64,000 nt of DNA from Balanoglossus misakiensis (Eukaryota > Hemichordata): positions 1,302,001 through 1,366,000 of the forward strand of contig CM082579.2 in assembly GCA_040954595.2 (NCBI GenBank), given 5' to 3'. Position numbers and translations under genes: made by a program. A model generated the notes under the pieces. That model was given only the letters and a program-made list of their open reading frames with translations, was not told where the DNA came from and ran no database searches. Within the stretch, counting starts at the first letter, position 1; each line of letters starts with the position of its first letter. Positions 55,290-64,000 of the stretch are shown here, piece after piece.

Positions 55290-55787
55290 AACATAGGTGC
55301 CATAAAATGTACATGCTATAATGTATGTTTATTTTCTATATGTAACTGAATTTTGTGGTCAAAGCATGAGTAACTAGACTTCCAGTGGTGGGTAGTTGGA
55401 AGGTGGAATGTCTCTTTGCCCTCAGTTTGGAACACAGCAATTCTTTCACATACTTTACTCGCAACTTTGGACATCTGAATCCCACCCTGCTTTTGAAGGC
55501 TGCCCTCGATGCCTGACCATATTTCAGAAGTCGAATTTCTATCCACAAATATTTTATAGGTTGTTTGTTTAACTGTCATGTGAGAAATGCACTCACTTGT
55601 TTGTATGTAAGCACCTGTCAACTGGGCGGACTTCTACCCGTACCGCTATAGATCACCCTGTCTCACCAGATTGCACCCAGGCCTTAGTTCGACGCCTTTG
55701 CCTGATGGGGAGAACCTGATTCTGATCTCTGCTTAACTTTTAAGTATATTGGGACATTGAAAAGCTCAAGTTTGACCGCTTTCCAAC
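55290..55787. other. Intergenic spacer between SLC5 copies 2 and 3
   Basis: About 0.5 kb between the poly(A) signal of copy 2 and the start of copy 3. Minus-strand frames here lack any recognisable motif. Confidence 0.45.
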
Positions 55788-58700
55788 ATGGCGTCCGAAA
55801 TCGAATACTTCGATCCCCTCCACGCAGTCGACTACGTCACGATCGCTGTGCTCTTACTTAGCGTCATAGCACTGGGTCTGTGGGTAAGTTGAATACTCAA
55901 GTGCTTTCTGCCAGCAGAAATTTTTGACAATTATGTCAACCGACGAGAAGGAGAGGATGTCTCATGCTAATGGTAAATAAAGTCAGTCGTGTTTTATAAC
56001 TAGACTTTATATGACAATTCCATGCCTTTAATAGTTGAAGATATGTTGTCAATATGACGATATTGCTTTGTTTTCCTTCGCCATATTTATTGCGCACAAT
56101 ATCTCAATTCATAAACCACTCGAACATGTGCAAACATTTCTATCAGTGCTGTCCCTGGAATGATTAATGCATAACAGAAACTGGGCTATAGTTTCTCGAA
56201 GGACGGTTAACCAACACAGTCAGGCGGCACAATTATGAAATTCACAGATAAAGTGAACACTCACGATTCTCCCTCGCATAACCCCGATCATAAGTTCCCA
56301 TAACTCTGACGTTATCATTTCAAAGTGAAATGACCTTCTTTCCCCCATGAGTTTGCATTTAGTGTGCCAACGTGGCATCCCAATGTCTCTCAGCCAATCG
56401 GACCAATATTAATGGCAAAAGATAAAACATGGGTTTTAATCTGTAACTTTCCTTGTATGTATTCCAGTCTTCCCGGCATGCCCAACGATCTACTGCAAGT
56501 GGGTACTTTCTCACCGGAAGGACGATGGTCTGGTGGCTGGTAAGTGGAATCCTGAACAGTTGTGCTAAACGTTGGTCTGCCAGATGTGATTGCCAGTTTA
56601 ATGCTTGACGTAGAGGGCAGCAGTAGCCAATCCGTCATTCTTCACACACTTCTTATATAACAATAATTGTTATCTTCATCTCCACAGGTGGGGATTTCTT
56701 TGTACGTCAGTAACATTGGACCTGATAATTTCTTTGGATTGGCTGGGTCGGCTGCAGTAGATGGCATCTCTGTTGTTTTCTACGAGTTCACGGTGAGATT
56801 CTTTTTTTAGCGGTATAACATTTCGATCCAGTCACTGATTTCAGAGGCCCAAACAACTCGGATGCTCCGACAAAGAGAACAAATTACGAGATTGTGTTGT
56901 TTACATTGATCTATTCTTGTCTCTCCTCAGGCCGTGACATGTCTCTTCTTCTTGGGTTATGTCTTCTCGCCCGTCTATATCTCGTCTGGGGTACGTAAGA
57001 CACTTTAGCCTTTGGCAAAATTCTTATTTTTTATTACAATCATGCATCTGCAAATGAGAATGTAAACTGGACACTTATCAAGTTTGTCAGAAAATGTTAT
57101 TCTGTATTCTTTATTTTCCAGGCGTTCACCACCCCAGAATACATCCAAAAACGTTTTGGAGGAAAGCGATTACGTTTATATTTAGCGTTCACTCAAATAT
57201 TCTTAAACATATTCGCTCACACAACGGTATGTGAAACTCACTGCAAACTTGATTAGGTTCATTTACCAACTTCCGGACTTCAATGATTATTCACCATAAC
57301 TTCGACTTGTCTTAGTAACTTTGCTCATCAAGCATTGACAGTCTATCATTGCATTGTCCATGTTTTCAGGGTGAGCTGTATTCTGGCGTCTTGTTGATTC
57401 GTCTTGCATTGGGTTGGAACATCTATCCCTCCGTCATCACGTTGTTTGTTCTGACTGCAATCTACACAGTTGCTGGTAAGGTCAGAATTACATACTAAAC
57501 ATTGGGAGTTTCCTAGAAATAAGGTATTACCATTATATTGACAACTGTACACCAAACTTGGTGGTTAATTAAGACGGAATCGAATTATAACAATCAATTT
57601 TCTGTTATGTTCTAAATTTATTAATTAGGTGGACTGACAGCTGTTATGCACACTGACGCGCTTCAGGGATGCATCATGGTGTCAGGAGCTGTAATCTTGA
57701 TGATACTCAGTAAGTCACGTTGATATTTACGATTTTCAAGATGATTTGGAAGGGAGATTTTCACGATTGGTGACGTCATTGTCATGGTTAACGTCATTCC
57801 ATTTTACACAAAGGCAAATACGTCATATTATCCTTGCAGGTTGGGTGAGAATCGGAAGTTACTCTGCCTTCGAAACTCAGTACATGGAAGCCATTCCACA
57901 CACCACGCTGGCTGGTAACACCACCTGTGGAGTTCCTTCGGAATGGGCTTGGCATATCTTCCGTCCAGTCGATTCCAGTATGCCATGGCCAGGTGTACTC
58001 TTCGGGATTCACATCTTGTCGTTCTACTACTGGTGTTGTAATCAGGTAAGCAGGGCGAAAGCCTGCAGAACTCACAGACTGGCTCAGAAGTGAGGAAGTG
58101 TTGTCATGTGACTTAGTACCCGCCAATAACTGACGAGAATACTAAGATTTAGATGCGTTTTCTCTTCCAGGTGATCGTTCAACGCTGTCTGGCTGCGAAA
58201 GACATGACTCATGCCAAGGGCGGTACCATTATTGGCGGGTATCTGAAAATGATGGCTTTGTTTCTCATGGTTTGGCCCGGTATGATCAGCCGAATACTCT
58301 ATACCGGTTAGTTCACATATCTTTCTCAGCAATATATTAAGTTACAGATCACTGCAACCAATGCCCGAGTTAAGTCTGTAACAAAAGGGAAATGTTGAAT
58401 TTTCTTGATGGAAATGATGATGATACTGAAATTAGTTTTCCAGGGCAAGATTAATAGGATTGTCAATTTTCGATCTGCAAATGCGCCTTTTGGTACATTC
58501 TACCGTTAAATCTCATCTGGCTTGCTTTCAATCAGACACTGTGGCGTGCGTGGATAGTGCTGTGTGTGAATCCCGCTGCGACAACCCCGCCGGATGTTCC
58601 AACGTGGCATATCCCTATCTAATACTCGATCTAATGCCAATAGGTGAGTAAGCGCTTACAGCAGTTATTTATTTTACCAGAAAACTCGAAAGTAAAGACA

Positions 58701-60470
58701 CCACCAGTCTAACACGTCATCACCCATACAGGCAAAGTACACACATGGTTATGAGAGCGAGATTTTTAAAAGTTGGCTTCGGCGAGAGTAAACCTGACTA
58801 TGAAATGCTCTTTACGTTAAAGAAAGTGACTCGATGTACTATACGCTAATGGGTGATGTTTTTATCTCCGCTCTAGTTTTGAGAGGGCTGTTGTTAGCAG
58901 GAATGATAGCTGGAGTGATGAGTTCATTGACCTCCATATTCAACAGTGCCAGCACCGTTTTCACACTTGATTTCTGGAAGGTCCTCCGACCAACGGCGTC
59001 CAACAAAGAGCAAATGATCGTTGGCAGGTACGGTACAAATCAACCAATCACGCTCACGTACAAGTGTCCTTGTTTCTAGTGGTAAAACCTTAGCCAGAAG
59101 AAGTGAACCGAATAAGTGAATAGTTAGGAAACTGCTCATCAAATGTGTAATGCTCTCACCAATATGTCTTATTTTCTTACTGAATTATTTTCTATTCAGA
59201 GTGTGGATACTTGTCATGGTTACTACTGGTATCCTATGGTTGCCATATATGGAATCGTATGGAAATGGTCAACTTCTTAATTATATACAGAGCGTCAACT
59301 CACACATAGCACCACCTATCTTAGCTGCATACGTATTGGGCATATTATGGGAAAGAGTCAATGAACAGGTAAATAGTAAGAAATATGCAAGCATATTTAA
59401 TACAGACTGTGAGGGAACTTTAGTTTATATGAAGTAATCCCCAACCGTCGGCGTTTATTTTCGTTTGTTTTGAACCGACAGGGTGTATTTTGGGGTTTGA
59501 TGATTGGCCTCATTTTCGGCCTGACTAGGATGGTGTTATCATTCGTATGGACAGGTCCCGGATGTGACGAACCAGATACTCGACCAGTCTTCCTGAGCGA
59601 AATACATTTTCTGCATTTCGCCATCATTTTATTCGTGGCGGCAATAATCGTGATCGTCTTCATAAGTCTAATAACAAAAGCACAACCAAAGGAAGAAGTG
59701 AGTATGTTGATAGGTGTCTCATTTAAATAACATCAAAAACATTATGAATTGCCGTATTCTCAATTTATCGTCAGCTTCTTATGTGGTGTGCATAGTGATC
59801 ATACATTAATGAAATCACACGCACGATATACAACTTTTGTCCATTTGGGTTCACGTTGAAATGATATCTGACATTAATCTTTTTGGACTTCCAGTTAATT
59901 GGCATGACATGGTGGACAGTTGGCCAAAGGGCGCCGTCAAATCAGAAATTAGATGACGTAGAATTGGACGAGGCCGGTGTCAGTCAAGTGAATGTAGCCG
60001 TACAAGCAGGCGACGAAGAAGAAGTGTCAAAGAATGGCGAGAAGAGAGATGAACAACCGTCAAATGAAGAAAATGGAGCGGTTCTTGACAAGGCCAAGGC
60101 AAAGGAGACCGACATGGTGGATGAAAGAAGTAGGTAGCATTTTGGGGCAACTTCATATAGTAATAATTGAATTGTAAATATTACATTTACCAACAAAATA
60201 TTTCAAGCGAAATAGATTGTTATTCCTGCATTCACTTCTCACATACCCGTTCCAGCACGAAAAGATGACGCTAAATACACGTCTGCCTGGGGCTGCCTTC
60301 TCTATTGGTTCTGTGGCTTCACCAAAGACGGCCAATTATCCACCGGGGACGAGGATGACGTGAACAAAGACATGACACTGGAGGAGAACCCGAAATGGTC
60401 GTCGTTTGTCACTGTGAACACAGTTATTATGTTACTCATTTGTGTTTTTCTGTGTGGTTATTACGGATGA
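55788..60470 (+). CDS. SLC5/SGLT-type Na+-solute cotransporter, copy 3 of 4
   Basis: Fifteen exons: 55788-55883, 56468-56539, 56688-56792, 56931-56990, 57122-57226, 57370-57475, 57629-57709, 57840-58045, 58171-58306, 58536-58643, 58877-59027, 59200-59368, 59482-59697, 59895-60129, 60256-60470; 686 residues. N-terminus [20 protein letters not shown] is closest to copy 2 ([20 protein letters not shown]), so these two are probably the youngest pair. TM1 reads [17 protein letters not shown]: Asn78 kept, SGLT1 His83 replaced by Asn. Other positions are standard: [15 protein letters not shown] and [18 protein letters not shown] of the other copies is TTPEY here. The exon 14 linker is acidic and repeat-free. 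The protein ends CVFLCGYYG after the conserved LEENPKW motif just before TM14. Confidence 0.9.
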
Positions 60471-61045
60471 ATCCATGAAGATATAACTGATGGTGTATTA
60501 TAATCCCTGATACAAGTACTCTTATGTGTGCTGGTATGAAATGTGTTCGATAGTGTTAGCCGTTCTTGAACGTTACTAGTAATCTGTTCTATCATTTTTG
60601 TATGGACCAATATCTGTAACTTTTGTCTCTTATTCAGTATGTGGTCTATTTTTTATCTATTACAATTTCATAGTGTCCTCAAATACACAGTTTTCTGATA
60701 AATGACAATTCATGATTTGTGTAATGACCGGACATGAATACAATTCTAACATCAGTGTCGATAATGGTCTCTTTTGCGATTCATTGTTATTCTTGATTGA
60801 AGGCTATTGTAGCACATCACATCACGACACACACTGTCGAGTTATTGTTGAATTAGAAATATGTAATACAGTGTAACCATCTCATAAATCTAAAATGCCC
60901 GGATGACATTATTGAATAAGATAAAGACTGGTTGTAATTTAACCGAGATCAGTCTAGGGTCCTTATCAAGCCAGCGTCTTCGTCACTCCTTGAGCGATAA
61001 GCTCAGTGGCCAGATTTTTCTCCAGACCTCACTTTAACTTTGAAC
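60471..61045. other. Intergenic spacer between SLC5 copies 3 and 4
   Basis: About 0.6 kb, with the 3' UTR of copy 3 and upstream region of copy 4. No exon and no canonical AATAAA was seen at the usual position; AATAAG occurs near 60914. Confidence 0.4.
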
Positions 61046-64000
61046 ATGGCGTCCGGTGAAGAACTTGTTGCCCTTGACTACGTCATTATAGCGCTTTATT
61101 TTGTCGTTATTCTCGGCGTTGGATTGTGGGTAAGTACTGTGTTATACGTATAACAAGCATAGTTTTGCCAACTTGGTTTATCTGTGTTCAGTGTGACCTT
61201 CTGATAGCCATAAAGTTGCCAATGTGGCGAAACTTTACTTTTTCAACTCAACCACATACGACGATGGTATGGAAATTGTTGTCAACACATCTGATGACTG
61301 AATTTTGACCAAACTGAGTTCTTCTAGTGTTTGCCTGTGGCAGATATTAAGTTTTTCAGGACTTTGTCAGTGTACAAGCAATCTTAATCGTAAGTTTGTA
61401 ATCTGGTGTGCAATGAGCTTATACGTCACTGGGTGAAGATTAATAACTGCTCTTTCACCGGGCGTATTTGTATTGTTTCTTATTTATGATTTTATTGTGT
61501 ATATTTGGTGTCTGGAAGTTTTGTTTACATTGTCAGCAAACAAAGTATGTACAACCAGATAGATACAACTGTTTACTAGTGATAAAATCTTACTGAAATC
61601 TTGCTTACGCAGTTTTGATCGACGATGGATATTTCTGTCAACAAATCATAAAACCGTGTTTTGATTCGAGATGGTTGTCATCGATACCTGAAATGAGTGC
61701 ATGCAAGTTAAACCCATGCTTTTCGAAAGTTAAATGACACTGATAAGCAACCGACTGAAATTTGACGTTGTCTCTCTTTCAGGCGTCAATACGAGCAAAC
61801 AGAGGAACTACCACTGGTTATTTTTTGGCTGGGAGAGGAATGTCATGGTGGCCTGTAAGTGCCATGTAAAACAAAACTTTTATAGTTAAAAAATATATAT
61901 CCAAACCAAACTGCTTGGCGTACAATGAATTAAAAGAATGATGTTTTGACAGATGGACAGGTAAAAACAACAATACTAACGCCGTAAATACATTGCAAGA
62001 TATATTTATTCGCTGAGTTTTCTCTTTGTGATAGACTCTCCTTACCATTCACGACAGGTTGGTCTTTCTCTTTACGTCACCAACATTGGCAGCAGCAGTT
62101 TTATTGGCATAGCAGGTTCAGCTGCAGTCGATGGCATAGCAGTTGTCTTCTATGAATTTTCGGTAAGCATGAACATTGAATTCTGTTTAAGTGTGTGCAA
62201 AGTCTGGATTTGATTTCATGGGTAAAGTGCCAAACAAGATTTCGTGAGGATAGCAAAGTGTAAAATGAAACACATTCTTTCTTTTCACAGGGTCTTGCAT
62301 GCCTGATTTTGATGGGATTCATATTTGTACCTATTTACATCTGTAGTGGGGTAAGTGAATTAACTAGAAATACATCAAATTGTGAGCTACCCACTCTAAA
62401 CCATTCAATACAACTACATCATCACAAGACTCAAATACGGCCAAATCATGGAATGGACTAGTGACTATAAAAGTACGCAGGCGCGGCAGTCTCGCTATGG
62501 TAGTCACGTTGAGGGCGTATAGCCGCGGTGAGCCCCTCATCACCACATTCTATCGTGGCCCTGTATTCCGAAAACGATCCATCAATGTTCTAGCCTATTT
62601 CCTTTCAGTCGTTTACTATGCCCGACTACCTGCAGAAGCGTTTTGGCGGAGAACGCCTTCGTCTGTACATGGCCGGGTCGTCGATATTTCTGGCGATCTT
62701 CACAGCATTAGCGGTAAGTTGTCCCTTTGAAAGCAATTATAATATTAATAGTTTGACAGGTGTTAATTTGGAACTGATCACAACAACAACAACCACAGTG
62801 TCAATGTTAATTGTTTTTCTCATCGGTAGGCTGAGATGTATGCTGGGTCTATCATCATAAAAGAAGCCGTGGGTTGGGATATTTACGTGTCATGTGTGTC
62901 TCTTCTCGCTCTCACGGCCATATACACAGTGTTTGGTAAGTTTCTTCTACGAGGTATCTCTCTCCCAAAAAAATTCAATTTTAACATGGTTCTTTTCACA
63001 TGAACTTTTTGCTTTTCAAAATTGGTTTCGGGGTAACACAATTTATTATTGTTATCTCCAGGTGGATTGACAGCTGTGATTTATACTGATGCTGTCCAGT
63101 CTTTCATCATCATAGCAAGCGCCATCGTCCTCACCATACTGAGTAAGTATCGGTCTACTTTACGTCAAACAAAGAAAACCACCTGTTGATTGCTGATTGG
63201 ATAATATTGGGACACGCATATTTTACCAGTTTTATCTATGTGCGCAATGAACATAAAGTCGTCTTGTGGTCACTTCTGACAGGTTTTGTAGAAATCGGTA
63301 CATATGACGAGTTTAAGAATCTCTACATGGACGCCGTTCCAAACACGACCATCGCCGGGAACTCAACATGTAGCATTCCAACCGAAGAGGCCTGGCATCT
63401 TTTCCGTCCCGTCGACAGCAGCATGCCTTGGCCAGGGACTCTGTTCGGAATCAACATCCTGTCGGCCTATTATTTTTGTACCAATCAGGTCAGGCGTTCT
63501 TCCAACTCCGTCTCAGACTCTGACACTGTTCACCACTGGTGCACACATATATATGTGGATTTAATGGATTGGCACACACTTCTGAATATCGTCAATTTTT
63601 TTCTACATTTCGACAGGTGATCGTACAGAGGTGTCTGGCATCTAAAAACGTCACTCACGCCAAAGCAGGATCCGTTCTTGCGTCTTATTTGAAAATCCTA
63701 CCCTTGTTCCTAATGGTTTGGCCCGGTATGATCAGCAGAATTCTCTACCCAGGTATGTCAGTTGTTTGCATGACGTTAAACCAGCAAAAGGTAAATTCTC
63801 TTCAAGAACTGATAAATAAATCGTGTATGGCGGATGAAAACAAACACGGTTTTTCGCTTCAAAGTTCCTCCATCGAAAATAAGTCATTCTTTCCTAATTA
63901 CAGATGAAGTTGCCTGCACAGATCCCGACGAATGTCTCAAGTACTGTGACAATGCCGCTGGCTGCTCAAACCTGGCCTACCCTATACTTATGATGCGTAT
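61046..64000 (+). CDS. SLC5/SGLT-type Na+-solute cotransporter, copy 4 of 4 (cut by window end)
   Basis: Ten exons are visible: 61046-61129, 61783-61854, 62058-62162, 62291-62350, 62609-62713, 62830-62935, 63062-63142, 63283-63488, 63617-63752, and 63904 onward; 350 codons and 2 bases so far. Exon sizes match the other copies except exon 1, four codons shorter. TM1 reads [17 protein letters not shown], with Ser at SGLT1 His83. TM4-5 ([22 protein letters not shown]) differs most from its neighbours, and the TM6 gate is YYFCTNQ as in copy 1. The Cys-rich loop exon ([23 protein letters not shown]) is present up to the window edge. About five more exons are expected to the right. Sequence features place it nearer copy 1 than copies 2 and 3. 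Confidence 0.88.

Overview
The window is nuclear DNA of an invertebrate animal. Genes are split into many short exons with small introns, the sequence is AT-rich, and AATAAA signals follow the genes. The gene set (C4orf33/UPF0462, CKAP2, an HHIP-like protein, one diaphanous formin, TDRD3 and an array of SLC5 cotransporters) is bilaterian. The CKAP2, DIAPH and TDRD3 orthologues, with DIAPH and TDRD3 arranged as in human 13q, suggest an invertebrate deuterostome such as a lancelet or hemichordate. The species cannot be named from sequence alone. No bacterial, organellar or CRISPR features were seen.

Layout. 1-3.7 kb: no confident gene, but one 212-codon minus-strand reading frame longer than chance predicts. 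3.7-4.8 kb: a small two-sided unit with a THAP-like zinc-finger exon on + and a YRFEP/NIDW-type (P2X7-like) reading frame on -, each behind an inverted copy of the same 15-bp CRE-containing block; probably mobile-element derived. 7.7-10.6 kb: C4orf33 (+, 5 exons). 10.8-13.9 kb: CKAP2 (-, 8 exons), tail to tail with C4orf33 and head to head with the next gene. 14.4-18.6 kb: HHIP-like secreted protein (+, 7 exons). 21.4-35.1 kb: diaphanous formin (-, 22 exons), two of whose introns are U12-type AT-AC introns. 35.6-40.1 kb: TDRD3 (+, 12 exons), 546 bp from the formin start with a shared promoter. 41.8-43.7 kb: an unrecognised two-exon coiled-coil gene (-). 44.2-64.0 kb: four tandem SLC5/SGLT-type Na+-solute cotransporters (+), each built on the same 15-exon plan; the fourth runs off the window.

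Exon structures were built by hand from conserved splice sites, phase continuity and family similarity. For every complete gene the exon lengths sum to an intact frame ending in a stop codon. Functionally the window holds cytoskeletal and cell-division genes (CKAP2, diaphanous), an RNA-binding methyl-arginine reader (TDRD3), a hedgehog-interacting-type extracellular protein, and a lineage-expanded set of transporters whose sugar-site residues differ from human SGLT1.
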